Origin: [Clostridium] symbiosum
GTDB lineage: Bacteria; Bacillota; Clostridia; Lachnospirales; Lachnospiraceae
DNA length: 64,000 bases
Direction: 5' to 3'
NCBI GenBank assembly: GCA_036419695.1
Contig: CP143946.1
Location: forward strand, 5,016,001-5,080,000
How positions within the stretch are numbered: the stretch's first letter is position 1; each line of letters begins with the position of its first letter. A model generated the notes under the pieces. It saw nothing but the letters and a program-made list of their open reading frames with translations. It ran no database searches and was not told the DNA's origin. Shown piece by piece: positions 33,285 through 42,284 of the stretch. Both the position numbers and the translations under genes were made by a program.

Positions 33285-33664
33285 AAAATTTCCTCCCACT
33301 TTTAATAATGTTCACTTGGCATGCCTGCTATAATATTAATATACGAATGTGAGATTCTTTGCAACTGTTTTCAGTCTTCTTTAACATCTTTTGAATATAT
33401 GTTATAAAAATGAAATAATTTGTATACATAAAAAACTTTTTCAAACATTTATTCTCAATTGTACTTACAAATCTTACTAAAGATACTAAAATTACTAAAG
33501 CTTGTTCTATATAAACAGTGGATAAACCCGCTCCCTGTTCCGGCCGGCCACTTCCAGGCCTCCTCCCAGTCCGAGTGCTCCTCCGTGCACTTGTCCCGAA
33601 ACACAAAAAATTTGGCGCAGCCGGAGGTTTAATAAGTCCTCTCAGCCGCGCCATATACATTTTT
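33285..33664. other. spacer upstream of gltS
   Basis: About 380 AT-rich bases. It should hold the gltS promoter (not confidently placed) and contains the terminator of the acid-sugar operon at 33605-33653. No gene seen. Confidence 0.6.
33605..33653 (-). terminator. terminator of the acid-sugar operon
   Basis: TGGCGCAGCCGG (33613-33624) pairs with the complementary GCCGCGCCA arm ending at 33652; on the minus strand a T-run (complement of 33605-33612) follows. It is 12 bases after the yhcH stop. Confidence 0.8.
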
Positions 33665-34111
33665 TTATTTAACCACCGGAAGTTTCATTACAATCTTCGT
33701 ATAGGACTGCTGCTCCGCCGTATGGCGCACTGCCTTATGCCCGTCGTGTGGGAAAGCAATGTAGCACATTCCTGCCGTAATTTTCATTGTATTTTCTTCG
33801 GAGCCTGTATAAGCAGCTTTGTCTTTATCGCCGTCATACTCCCCTTCTTCCCTCAAGTCTTCCAGATCCGCCCAGGCAATCTCCTCGCTGCCTTCCAGGA
33901 CAATCTGAACGTCCACGTACTTCCTGTGGGCCTCAAACGTCCCCTCGGCCATCGGCTTTGTATCGCCCTTCTGGACCATGAAGAATCCGCCGTCAAACTC
34001 GTATTTACCGGATTCAGGATTGCGCAGGGCCTCCACGGCCTGCAGTCCGTTCTCCAGATTGTTAAGCATACAACTGTAAAACCGGATGTTGTCAAATTTA
34101 TCGATAATCAT
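33665..34111 (-). CDS. YhcH/YjgK/YiaL-family protein (sugar anomer/acid-sugar processing)
   Basis: 148 residues, the normal length of this cupin-like family. Seen: GGFFMVQKGDTKPMAEGTFEAHRKYVD with His and Glu metal ligands (about 41-67, positions given rather than full motif use), EEIAWADL and CYIAFPHDGHKAV (about 119-131, metal His). Homologs accompany sialic-acid, diketogulonate and other acid-sugar pathways; NanQ is an anomerase. Here it is the last gene of the seven-gene TRAP/PdxA/DUF1537 operon, 24 bases after the permease, with no sialic-acid genes in view, so it may open or flip a cyclic form of the imported acid sugar. Confidence 0.85.
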   Translation of the reverse strand: MIIDKFDNIRFYSCMLNNLENGLQAVEALRNPESGKYEFDGGFFMVQKGDTKPMAEGTFEAHRKYVDVQIVLEGSEEIAWADLEDLREEGEYDGDKDKAAYTGSEENTMKITAGMCYIAFPHDGHKAVRHTAEQQSYTKIVMKLPVVK

Positions 34112-34135
34112 ACTCTTTATTTCTCCTTTACCCCA

Positions 34136-36100
34136 TCAGACACAGCTTTTCGCCATTGTACCTGCCGAGGCTTTTGCTTCCTTATGCCTCTTGCCCTGAA
34201 TGTAGAAATAAACCAGAATTGCGACTCCCATCGGAATACCAATCAGTGTTGTGATATTTTCAGGAATGATGATGAAAATAGCAACACATGCAAGGAGAAT
34301 ACGGACAACCGGGCTCTTAATCGGCACAAACAGGTAGCCCGCAATACCGCCTGCCAGGAAGATGATGCCGTATGCCATAATCGCCGTATTGACGATTACT
34401 TCCGTCACGGTTCCCTGAAGCAGGAGCGCCGGATGGAACACAAACACGTAAGGTGTCAGGAAGGACACAAGCGCATAGGCGAATGCCGTCCAGCCCGTCT
34501 TCCAGGAGCTGGCCCCCGCGATACCGGCGGCCGTAAAGGATGCCAGGCATACCGGCGGTGTAATCTGTGCGATAACGCCAAAGTAGAAAATAAACATGTT
34601 GGCCGGCAGCGGATCGATTCCCAGTGAAATCAGTGTGGAGCAGAACAGGATGTTGGCAATCAGGTAAGCCGCTACGGTTGGAAGAGCCATACCGAGGAGC
34701 ATACATCCGAGCATAGTGATAATCAAAGCCAGAGCCAGGCTGGAACTTCCCGTTGCCGCAATAATCTTTGTCAGTTTGTTGGCCACGCCGGACTGTACCA
34801 CGATACCCGTCATGATGCCGCAGGCAGCGGTCGGAATGGCGATTCCGTACGCCTGTTTCGTACCGTCCAGTACGGCGTCGATAAACTGGCTTAAGTTCAT
34901 CCTGGTGTCTTTGGAAATAAAGCTTACGATAATAGCCAGGGCCGAACCCACCAGGGCCGCCCTTGTCAGGGAGCTTCCCATGAATATCATGACTACCAGC
35001 ACAATAATCGGGGCGAGCTGATAAAATCTCGGCATAATCGGCGCTGTCTTGCATACAACCGCTTCGTCGTGGGAGTTCATCTTTTTCTTCTTTGCCAGGA
35101 AATGAACCAGCAGGAAGACGGAACCGTAGTAGGCCAGAGCGGGAATAATGGCCGCCATGGCAATTCTCGTATAGCTGATGCCAATCATCTCAGCCATGAT
35201 GAAGGCGCCGACACCCATGATAGGGGGCATAATCTGGCCGCCGGTGGAGGCTACCGCCTCGATGGCGCCTGCCTGATGAGGCTCATAGCCCGATTTCTTC
35301 ATCAGCGGGATGGTCATAACACCGGTACTTGTTACGTTTGCAACGGCCGAACCGGAAATCATTCCCATCAGTCCGGAAGACACTACCGATGCCTTTGCCG
35401 GACCCCCGGCCGTCTTGTCACTGAGTTTCATACCTAAATCAATCAGTACCTGGCCGCCGCCGCACACCGAGAAGAATGCGCCGAACAGCAGGAAATAGAA
35501 CAGGGTGTTAACAGATGACGACAGCGGTGAACCCAGGATGCCGTTCGGATCCATCACCATAACCTCGCCGAAACTCTGCCATGACATGCCGCGGAATTTG
35601 AAAATGCCGCTGATTTTCTGTCCTAAGAATGCATATGCAATAAATACACAGATGAAGATAAACAGGTTCATACCCATAAACCGTCTCACCGCTTCCATGA
35701 CGATAAACAGGAGCCAGTACGCGCAGATTAAATCGGCTGTGGTCATAATGTCCACGTTGTAAATGCGGTTCTGCAGGTAGCTTAAATTTGAAATAAAGTA
35801 ATAGGCACAAAACGCAACTCCCGCAAGCAGGAAGATATCATAGACCCATCCAAGCGCTTTCGTCGCCGGAGTTTTGCACTTATCCGCAACCGGTTTGTGA
35901 ATAAAGGCGATTGCCAGAGCCAGACAAAGGTGAATCGGCACCTGAATCCATTTATCAAGCGGTCTCACCAATGCTATATACAATTGGAAAGCAATCAATA
36001 CTACGGAAAGTACAACTAAGGATGCATATCTCCACTTTGGAAGGCTTGCGAATTTGCTAACTGGCTTTGTATCCTGGTTCAAGGCATTCGCTTCACTCAT
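34136..36100 (-). CDS. TRAP transporter permease, fused DctQ-DctM (TAXI type)
   Basis: 654 residues with about 18 hydrophobic helices. The N-terminal part (to about 170) corresponds to the four-helix small subunit, the rest to the DctM-like large subunit, with family stretches GMISGSAVANVTSTGVMTIP (about 249-268), EAVASTGGQIMPPIMGVGAF and GMALPTVAAYLIANIL. Uses an ion gradient for uptake. GGAGG precedes the start. It partners the TAXI binding protein 109 bases upstream; a hairpin lies between them, perhaps giving more binding protein than permease. Confidence 0.93.
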   Translation of the reverse strand: MSEANALNQDTKPVSKFASLPKWRYASLVVLSVVLIAFQLYIALVRPLDKWIQVPIHLCLALAIAFIHKPVADKCKTPATKALGWVYDIFLLAGVAFCAYYFISNLSYLQNRIYNVDIMTTADLICAYWLLFIVMEAVRRFMGMNLFIFICVFIAYAFLGQKISGIFKFRGMSWQSFGEVMVMDPNGILGSPLSSSVNTLFYFLLFGAFFSVCGGGQVLIDLGMKLSDKTAGGPAKASVVSSGLMGMISGSAVANVTSTGVMTIPLMKKSGYEPHQAGAIEAVASTGGQIMPPIMGVGAFIMAEMIGISYTRIAMAAIIPALAYYGSVFLLVHFLAKKKKMNSHDEAVVCKTAPIMPRFYQLAPIIVLVVMIFMGSSLTRAALVGSALAIIVSFISKDTRMNLSQFIDAVLDGTKQAYGIAIPTAACGIMTGIVVQSGVANKLTKIIAATGSSSLALALIITMLGCMLLGMALPTVAAYLIANILFCSTLISLGIDPLPANMFIFYFGVIAQITPPVCLASFTAAGIAGASSWKTGWTAFAYALVSFLTPYVFVFHPALLLQGTVTEVIVNTAIMAYGIIFLAGGIAGYLFVPIKSPVVRILLACVAIFIIIPENITTLIGIPMGVAILVYFYIQGKRHKEAKASAGTMAKSCV

Positions 36101-36127
36101 AATTCATTCCTCCACTATCTTTCAGAG

Positions 36128-36157
36128 AGGGGAGCCGGCTTTGGCAAGCTCCCCTCC
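36128..36157 (-). terminator. intra-operon hairpin between TAXI protein and permease
   Basis: GAGGGGAGC (36128-36136) pairs with GCTCCCCTC (36149-36157). No T-run follows, so a role in mRNA stability or partial attenuation is more likely than full termination. Confidence 0.5.
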
Positions 36158-36179
36158 GAGCTTTTTATTGACTGGCAAT

Positions 36180-36206
36180 GAAAAGTCTGCTAAACATGCT
36201 TTTCAC
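36180..36206 (+). repeat. 27-nt hairpin repeat, copy B
   Basis: Same ends and length as copy A (29031-29057) with a different middle; shares the extra upstream TGGCAA with the minus-strand copy C at 54385-54411. Confidence 0.7.
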
Positions 36207-36209
36207 TGT

Positions 36210-37346
36210 TTATTTAATGTATCCTGCTTCTTTAAAGTATTTCTCTGCGCCCGGATGAAGCTCAAGTCCGCCGACCTTCTCGGATTCCCAGCATGTTGCA
36301 GGGTCGAATGGTTCGATGGAGGCCAGTACGGATACAAGGTAATCCCTGTTTTCACACATTGTCTTCGTCATCCAGTAAACAACATCCTCGTCGAGGTCTT
36401 CTTTTACAAATAAGCAGTCGGGTGTTCCGGCATTGATAATCACTTCCGTCTGTCCCTTCCAGGAATTGGCTGGGATTTCAATCCTCTGGAATCCTTTTTC
36501 GTTTACAAAGTAGTCGAGTGTCGCTTCTTCCCACTGGTTGAAGTGAACGTCACATGTCATGGCGATTTCCGTCATTGTGGAAGAGTTGATGGATGTATGG
36601 TCAAGCATAAAGTCTAACTTGCCGTCTTTTACCATTGCGGAAAGGTCGGAACCGCCGCCGTGCACTACATCGCCGCCCCAGGATTTGATGTCGTCTTCCG
36701 TTACGCCCAGGTACTGAAGTAAAATCTGAACCACTTCATTATCCATGGAACCCACCGGGCTGCAGCCGATGCGGATTGGAAGTTTCTGTCTGATGGCTTC
36801 TTCCACTGTCTGCACATTGTATTTATCCATAAATGCCTTTGTCATGAAGTTTACGGCCGACACGTTTGTAAGTCCGCCAATCATGGCTTTGTATCCCTTT
36901 ACAGGAGGTTTGCCGAGCGTCCCCTCTTCAAACGCCCATTTTGCAGGAGCGCCGTTGATAAAGGAAACATCCGTCTTGCCCTGCTCAAACAGGTAAGGAG
37001 CGCCCATTCCTCCCGGGGAGATTGGCTGTACGTCTACCGTGCCGATTCCGTTCTCCTCCCACAGCTTGGCAAGCTCTGCGGACAGATTATAGTTGCTGGT
37101 TCCAACTTCATGTGTTGCGAATAAGATATTTGCATTTAAACCAGCGTTCGCGGGTTCTGCTTTTGCCGATGCCCCCGCCGCTTCCGTCTCAGCGCCGTCT
37201 GCCGCCGGAGCTGCCGTTCCTGCCGCTTCCGCTGCCGGAGCCGTCGTTCCCGCCGTTTGGCTGCTGCCGTCGTTACATCCCGAAAGACCCAGTACCATTG
37301 TAGCTGCTAATGCTACGGATAACAGTTTTTTCATGCTCTTTTTCAT
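36210..37346 (-). CDS. TAXI-family TRAP solute-binding lipoprotein
   Basis: 378 residues. Signal with lipobox VLGLSGC (lipid Cys about 24) and an Ala/Glu/Thr-rich linker to about 70. The mature domain has TAXI marks: ANILFATHEVGTSNYNLSAE, PISPGGMGAPYLFEQGKTDV, RIGCSPVGSMDNEV and WGGDVVHGGGSDLSAMVKDGK. TAXI proteins deliver glutamate-like or other carboxylates to fused TRAP permeases. GGAGG precedes 37346. Its place behind pdxA and the DUF1537 kinase implies that a four- or five-carbon sugar acid is the cargo rather than glutamate. Confidence 0.9.
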   Translation of the reverse strand: MKKSMKKLLSVALAATMVLGLSGCNDGSSQTAGTTAPAAEAAGTAAPAADGAETEAAGASAKAEPANAGLNANILFATHEVGTSNYNLSAELAKLWEENGIGTVDVQPISPGGMGAPYLFEQGKTDVSFINGAPAKWAFEEGTLGKPPVKGYKAMIGGLTNVSAVNFMTKAFMDKYNVQTVEEAIRQKLPIRIGCSPVGSMDNEVVQILLQYLGVTEDDIKSWGGDVVHGGGSDLSAMVKDGKLDFMLDHTSINSSTMTEIAMTCDVHFNQWEEATLDYFVNEKGFQRIEIPANSWKGQTEVIINAGTPDCLFVKEDLDEDVVYWMTKTMCENRDYLVSVLASIEPFDPATCWESEKVGGLELHPGAEKYFKEAGYIK

Positions 37347-37359
37347 AGTTTTTCCTCCA

Positions 37360-38409
37360 CTATTCTCCTTTTTTTTCCTTACTGCCCTTTGCCAGTTTTA
37401 CGCCGTAGTCAATGGCGTTTACCAGGCTGAGTTCATTTGCTATGCCGAGACCCGCCTGATCAAAGGCAGTCCCATGGTCTACGGATGACCTCACAATCGG
37501 AAGTCCCAACGTGATGTTGACCCCTGCAACCGCATCCCATTTTTTTTCTTTTTCGTTATAAACAAAACCGACAACCTTTAACGGGATATGTCCCTGGTCG
37601 TGGTACATAGCCACTACGATATCATACCATCCGCCTCTCGCTTTGGAAAAGACTGTGTCCGGAGGCACGGGGCCTTCCGCCCGGATTCCCTCTTTCACCG
37701 CTTCTTTGATGGCCGGTATGATTTCATCAATCTCCTCGCGGCCGAACATTCCGTTCTCGCCGCTGTGCGGGTTGAGGCCCGCCACCCCTACTTTGGGATT
37801 CTCAATTCCCAGGTCTTTACAGGCCTGGTGGGCGATCCTTATCACTTCCAGCACCCTGTCTTTTTTTACCCTGTCGCAGGCTTCCCTGAGCGAAACATGG
37901 GTGGATACGTGGACCACTCTCAAATTCTCGTGGGCCAGCATCATCGTATATTTTTTTGTTCCGGTGAACTCCGCATAGATTTCGGTGTGGCCGGAATAAT
38001 GATGGCCCGCCAGATTCACCGCCTCTTTGTTAAATGCGTTCGTAACCGTTGCATCTATTTCACCGGCCATGGCCAGCTCTATCACCTTTTTTACATACTG
38101 GAACGCCGCGTCTCCCGCCTCCGCGGACACCTTGCCGCGCTCCAGGGTAGTCATATCCACCAGCTTCATATCATAGACGTCTATGGTTCCAAACTCATAC
38201 CGTGCCTCTCCGGCCGACTGCACCGCGCGGATTTTGATATCTTCTCTCCCCACAATCTTAACGGCTTCCTCCATGACGGAGGCGTCACCGATTACAAGAG
38301 GGCGGCACTCGTCATAGATTTCTTTCTTTGCCAGGGCTTTAACGGTAATCTCCGGTCCAATGCTGGCCGGGTCTCCCATTGTAATTCCAAGAATTAATCT
38401 CTCAGCCAT
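37360..38409 (-). CDS. PdxA-family 4-phospho-hydroxyacid dehydrogenase/decarboxylase (PdxA2-like)
   Basis: 349 residues, the normal PdxA length. Visible: ITMGDPASIGPEI (about 7-19), GHTEIYAEFTGTK with a metal His (about 150-162), GLNPHSGENGMFG (about 219-231, metal His) and AMYHDQGHIPLK (about 273-284, metal His). In vitamin B6 synthesis PdxA oxidises 4-phosphohydroxythreonine; the PdxA2 branch, found next to DUF1537 kinases, oxidises and decarboxylates 4-phospho-D-threonate or erythronate to DHAP. The neighbouring kinase and TRAP transporter favour the PdxA2 role. GGGAGAG sets the start at 38409; the longer frame begins with a GTG lacking a site. Confidence 0.88.
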   Translation of the reverse strand: MAERLILGITMGDPASIGPEITVKALAKKEIYDECRPLVIGDASVMEEAVKIVGREDIKIRAVQSAGEARYEFGTIDVYDMKLVDMTTLERGKVSAEAGDAAFQYVKKVIELAMAGEIDATVTNAFNKEAVNLAGHHYSGHTEIYAEFTGTKKYTMMLAHENLRVVHVSTHVSLREACDRVKKDRVLEVIRIAHQACKDLGIENPKVGVAGLNPHSGENGMFGREEIDEIIPAIKEAVKEGIRAEGPVPPDTVFSKARGGWYDIVVAMYHDQGHIPLKVVGFVYNEKEKKWDAVAGVNITLGLPIVRSSVDHGTAFDQAGLGIANELSLVNAIDYGVKLAKGSKEKKGE

Positions 38410-38449
38410 TGCTCTCCCTTTCCGGTCTGTCATTCCTATTTCCACTACG

Positions 38450-39352
38450 TCAGCACATTCCCTTTTCGTGGTTTTCGGCCAGGACCTTCTTAAGAGCTTC
38501 GATTCCTTCTTCCGGAACCTGGTTAAACGGGGCGCGGCATTTTCCCACCGGATATCCCAGCAGGTTTACCGCCGTCTTTACGATGGTGTTGGGGTTACCG
38601 TATTTGAAACATCCCCGAAAGGAGCGGATGCTGTCCTGTGCCTTTCTTGCGTTCTCCAGGTCGCCTGCCACAAAGTAATTGTAGATGGAGGCCATAACCT
38701 CCGGAAATACGTTCGCGCAGCCTGCGATGCCGCCGGTTCCTCCCGCCAGGAGGTTCCATAGAATCAGGGAATCGTTGCCGGAAAGCACTGCGAAGTCGCC
38801 GCGGTCCCTTGTCTGCTCGATATACTGGAGCATATTGTCAAAGTTGCCGGAGCTGTCCTTGGCTCCCACGATATTTTCTATTTTACTGAGCCTTGCCACG
38901 GTTGCCGGAGCCAGGGCGTTTCCCGTCCTGGCCGGGATGTTATATAATACAATCGGCATATCCACGGCCTCGGCCACCGCCTTATAGTGATCGTAAAGTT
39001 CATTCTGGGAAGCCGCCGCAAACGACGGTGTGATGATGGAGAGTACATCCGCTCCCAGGGATTTTGCCATCTGTGACTGTCTGATGGTATCCTTTGTGCT
39101 GATGCAGCCCGTTCCCGCATAGACCGGGACACGGCCCTTCGTCTCATCGATCACGATACTCAAAACTTCCTCTTTTTCCTTCTCGTTTAATATGTAGCCC
39201 TCACCGTTGGTTCCGAATGGGAACAGGCCGTGTACGCCGCCTTTAATCTGCCGGTTTACCTGATTGCGCAGCTCCTGTCCGTTGATGGACTCGTCTTCGT
39301 TCATCGGCGTCACGATTGGCGGGATAATTCCTTTAATCTCTACCTTCTTCAT
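38450..39352 (-). CDS. DapA/NanA-family pyruvate-type aldolase
   Basis: 300 residues, TIM barrel. Marks are IPPIVTPMNEDESIN (start), FGTNGEGYIL (about 46-55; the Thr-Thr of DapA is Thr-Asn here), LYNIPARTG (about 135-143, catalytic Tyr) and VGAKDSSGNF with the Schiff-base Lys (about 160). The family includes dihydrodipicolinate synthase, N-acetylneuraminate lyase and keto-deoxy-sugar-acid aldolases or dehydratases. The operon context makes a 2-keto-3-deoxy acid lyase or dehydratase more likely than lysine synthesis. AGGAGG precedes the start. Confidence 0.87.
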   Translation of the reverse strand: MKKVEIKGIIPPIVTPMNEDESINGQELRNQVNRQIKGGVHGLFPFGTNGEGYILNEKEKEEVLSIVIDETKGRVPVYAGTGCISTKDTIRQSQMAKSLGADVLSIITPSFAAASQNELYDHYKAVAEAVDMPIVLYNIPARTGNALAPATVARLSKIENIVGAKDSSGNFDNMLQYIEQTRDRGDFAVLSGNDSLILWNLLAGGTGGIAGCANVFPEVMASIYNYFVAGDLENARKAQDSIRSFRGCFKYGNPNTIVKTAVNLLGYPVGKCRAPFNQVPEEGIEALKKVLAENHEKGMC

Positions 39353-39465
39353 TTCCTGATTTCCTCCTGGTCTCCTGCTTATTCCTCACGTCGTCGGCTC
39401 CGGTAAAATGCCGTTTGCGCCTCGGACGGTGCCCGGACTGCTTCCGCCCGGTTTATCTTTATCCA

Positions 39466-40620
39466 CTACATAATTTCAAGATATAATTTCCTGGCGTCCT
39501 CCGCCGTTACCGTTCTCATATTGTTGACAAGGAGCCTCTGAACGTCCATTCCCGCTAAAACCAGGGTATCCAGGTCCTCATCTCCAATGCCGAATTCCTT
39601 CAGGCTCTTCGGGATGTTTAAGTGCTCCACAATCTCATTCATCCTGTTTACGACCCACGCCGATTTTTCTCCGGCCGTCTTTGCACCGGCATCCGGTGCA
39701 AGTCTGTCGTATGCCTCCGCAAAAAGCTCCCGGCAGACCGGTTCGTTGAACTTCATGACAGGGGCCAGCAGGATTGCATTGGAAACGCCGTGGGGAATGT
39801 GGTATTTGCCGCCTAACGGATAGGAAAGCGCATGGACCGCCGTGGTTCCCGACGCCGTGATGGCGACTCCCGCGTAGAAGGATGCAATCAGCATGTTGTT
39901 CTTCTCCTCCAGCGCTTCCGGGTCATCGCAGGCTTTTTCGATGTTCTTCATAATCATTTCGAATGCCTGCAGAGCGAAAATATCGCTGAACGGGTTCTTC
40001 TTATTTGAAGTAAAACATTCGACTGCATGACACAGGGCGTCCACTCCGGTGGAGGCTGCAATCTTTCTCGGCAGCTCCTTAATCATAACCGCGTCCAGGA
40101 TGACGTAATCGGCAATCATATTATCATTGACTATTCCAACCTTCAGCTCTTTCTCCGGCACCGCCACGATGGCGTTCGGCGTAGCCTCCGCCCCTGTGCC
40201 GGCCGTGGTCGGTATCATCAGGGTCTTTACGCATTTCCCGGCCATTCCCGGGTTGTCGAGAAGTTCTTTTACACCGTACTCATCGGTTGCCAGTACGGAA
40301 GCCAGCTTGGCCGTGTCCATCACACTGCCTCCGCCGACCGCTATGATAAAGTCGGCTCCTGATTTTTTAAACCCGTCTACAACCGCCTGAACCTGTCCGT
40401 AGGTCGGTTCCGCCGCCAGATCGTCAAAAATCACAAACTCTTTGCCGGTTTCTTTGATTTTTTCAAGCGGCAGCCTGAGAAGCCCCGCCCCGATAATTCC
40501 TTTATCGGTAAATACGGCGATTTTCTTTGTATCGGCGCCGATGAGGGCGGCCATATGATTTAAGGCATTCTCACCGCTGTACACTGCGTGCGGCATTTTA
40601 AGCGTATACTGTGTTAACAT
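39466..40620 (-). CDS. iron-containing alcohol dehydrogenase
   Basis: 384 residues, type III ADH. NAD-binding region with the ITAVGGGSVMDTAK-type loop (seen as IIAVGGGSVMDTAKL, about 94-108) and the metal site: Asp in LDAVMIKELP (about 190s), His in GVDALCHAVECF (about 205-216) and the paired His of ALSYPLGGKYHIPHG (about 266-280). Oxidises or reduces a hydroxy acid, aldehyde or polyol with NAD(H). Its start lies 23 bases inside the end of the DUF1537 kinase gene. In this operon it may produce or remove the keto/aldehyde intermediate of acid-sugar breakdown. Confidence 0.9.
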   Translation of the reverse strand: MLTQYTLKMPHAVYSGENALNHMAALIGADTKKIAVFTDKGIIGAGLLRLPLEKIKETGKEFVIFDDLAAEPTYGQVQAVVDGFKKSGADFIIAVGGGSVMDTAKLASVLATDEYGVKELLDNPGMAGKCVKTLMIPTTAGTGAEATPNAIVAVPEKELKVGIVNDNMIADYVILDAVMIKELPRKIAASTGVDALCHAVECFTSNKKNPFSDIFALQAFEMIMKNIEKACDDPEALEEKNNMLIASFYAGVAITASGTTAVHALSYPLGGKYHIPHGVSNAILLAPVMKFNEPVCRELFAEAYDRLAPDAGAKTAGEKSAWVVNRMNEIVEHLNIPKSLKEFGIGDEDLDTLVLAGMDVQRLLVNNMRTVTAEDARKLYLEIM

Positions 40621-41899
40621 ACTTTTTCTCCTCTTTCTTATCCCGTCCTGCCTCTTCCGCGTTTCCCGTGATAATTCCGGCTAAATCCGACATCAGGGTG
40701 CTGCTTCCGAATCCTCCCGACTTGGATATGACTGCAAATGTTTTGTCTCCTATCTCAATGCCCGAAAGCACCGTTCCCGGCGCCATCTCGCGCACAGGCG
40801 CGATCTCATCGCGGCCGATGTGTTTCATAAAACCGGTCAGGCAGTCGCCTCCCGTTATTAAAAGCGTGGTATCGAGCCCCATCTGAATCAGTTCCTTCAC
40901 CACATATCCCAGGGTGGATGAAATCCTGACTCTCAGCTCCTCCATCGTAATCCCCTGCTCTTTTGCATATTGAAGTGTTTCATTCTGCCCCGGCAGGTCG
41001 TTGGTGTCTATGATGCTGCAGGCGTTCCGGCTGCAGATGTCTTTCCAGTGCAAAAGCGCTGCTTTTCCTTCCGGCGTCTGATAATATCCGGCTTTCAGCT
41101 TCTGCTCCGGCGTCATCCTGATTCTCTTAAAACCGTGTTTCTCGGCGTAATCAAGCTGCTTTCTGGTGATTGGGTTCACACTTCCGCATGCGACGAGAAA
41201 GTTTCCGTTCATTACCACCTTCCTCTGCCCGCTGCCTTTCAGTCCCAGCAGCGAGGGGAGAACCCCCGCAAAACCGGCGCATCCGGCCATGATGTGAAGT
41301 TCGTCTTTCTCCATCAGGAATTTTCCCTGCTCTCTCATCTCCTCCTCAGTGGAAGTATCATATATCATGATCCCCGGAACCCTGCTCCAATCATTCATGT
41401 TCCGCACCACCGTGGAGGGAACATCTTTTCCGATAATCTCCGGTATGCCCGAATACAGAACCGGCTCAAACGGATCCTTTCCAAATACACTCTCGTGAAC
41501 CGGAATCCCGTCGATATAGTGGATTCCATTTCTGGTCACCCGGTTCATTTTCGGAAACGCGGGAAGAAATTGGAGGGAGGTCTGCCTGGTGGCATCGAGA
41601 ACTGCTTTGAGTTCGCTTCCAACGTTTCCTCTGAGTGCAGAATCTGTCTTCTTGTATATAAATGGAATCCCGCTCTTATATGCTCTTTCTGTAATATGGA
41701 AAACAACCTGATAGGCCTCTTCCCGGCCCAGATGCCTTGTCTCGGCATCCAGAACCAGAACCTGTACCTGCCCGTCCACGCTGTCGAAATTATATTCCGT
41801 ATTGGTCACTACTCTTGTCTCTGCTCCACCTGCCGCGAACTGTACTCCTGTATCCAGTGCGCCCGTGAAATCATCTGCGATTATCAGTAATTTCACCAT
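40598..41899 (-). CDS. four-carbon acid sugar kinase (DUF1537), canonical type
   Basis: 433 residues. The N-terminal signature LIIADDFTGALDTGVQFA (about 5-22) is the canonical ADDFTGA form, with FIYKKTDSALRGNVGSEL (about 90-107) completing the sugar site; the nucleotide domain carries LLITGGDCLTGF (about 354-365) and GTVLSGIEIGDKTFAVISKSGGFG (start about 382). Phosphorylates D-threonate, erythronate or a related acid at C4 with ATP. AGGAAAGGAAA before 41899; the frame opens at 41956. First gene of the leftward seven-gene operon, opposite the PrpR-like regulator. With PdxA2 and TRAP uptake it completes a route to DHAP. Confidence 0.9.
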   Translation of the reverse strand: MVKLLIIADDFTGALDTGVQFAAGGAETRVVTNTEYNFDSVDGQVQVLVLDAETRHLGREEAYQVVFHITERAYKSGIPFIYKKTDSALRGNVGSELKAVLDATRQTSLQFLPAFPKMNRVTRNGIHYIDGIPVHESVFGKDPFEPVLYSGIPEIIGKDVPSTVVRNMNDWSRVPGIMIYDTSTEEEMREQGKFLMEKDELHIMAGCAGFAGVLPSLLGLKGSGQRKVVMNGNFLVACGSVNPITRKQLDYAEKHGFKRIRMTPEQKLKAGYYQTPEGKAALLHWKDICSRNACSIIDTNDLPGQNETLQYAKEQGITMEELRVRISSTLGYVVKELIQMGLDTTLLITGGDCLTGFMKHIGRDEIAPVREMAPGTVLSGIEIGDKTFAVISKSGGFGSSTLMSDLAGIITGNAEEAGRDKKEEKKYVNTVYA

Positions 41900-42284
41900 A
41901 TTGTTTCCTTTCCTGCCCGATATCAACTGTTTCATTTTTAAACATATATCCTGCATGATTGACCGGTTGATTTTATGGCTTATTGTCGATAACTGTTTCT
42001 TTTCCTTTGTTGTGTTTAATTTTACTAGCTATTCTCTCTTTCCTCAACCTTTTTTATCCATTTTATTGTTTATATTTGAAACACTTTTAATTTTTTCTTT
42101 CTTTTTTTGTTGTAATATGATACAATCGTTTCAGAATGAAACAAGAGCGTGTTAAGAAGAAATCTCAGTATTCAGGCATGGTGTATTTGAAAACACCCGT
42201 GCAGCCGTTAATCATGCAGCAGCAGTATGGACACAGAGTGAACAGAAACCATTTTAGAACCGGATTTGCCGGGAGGGGGATTTT
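41900..42284. other. divergent regulatory region of the acid-sugar operon
   Basis: About 385 AT-rich bases with no gene. It contains a rightward extended -10 promoter at about 42118-42126, a GTTTCA-GAA-TGAAAC palindrome at 42128-42142 and further half-sites GTTTCA at 41929-41934 and TGAAAC at 42077-42082. Confidence 0.65.
42118..42142 (+). promoter_or_regulatory. extended -10 promoter with overlapping palindrome
   Basis: TGATACAAT (42118-42126) is an extended -10. Two bases on lies GTTTCAGAATGAAAC (42128-42142), a 6-3-6 palindrome over the expected start site, a plausible autoregulatory operator for the regulator at 42285. Confidence 0.55.

Noticed and set aside
33518..34627. 369-codon plus-strand open frame opposite yhcH and the TRAP permease
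   Set aside because: It starts in a terminator region and reads antisense through two real genes; composition is typical of a shadow frame.
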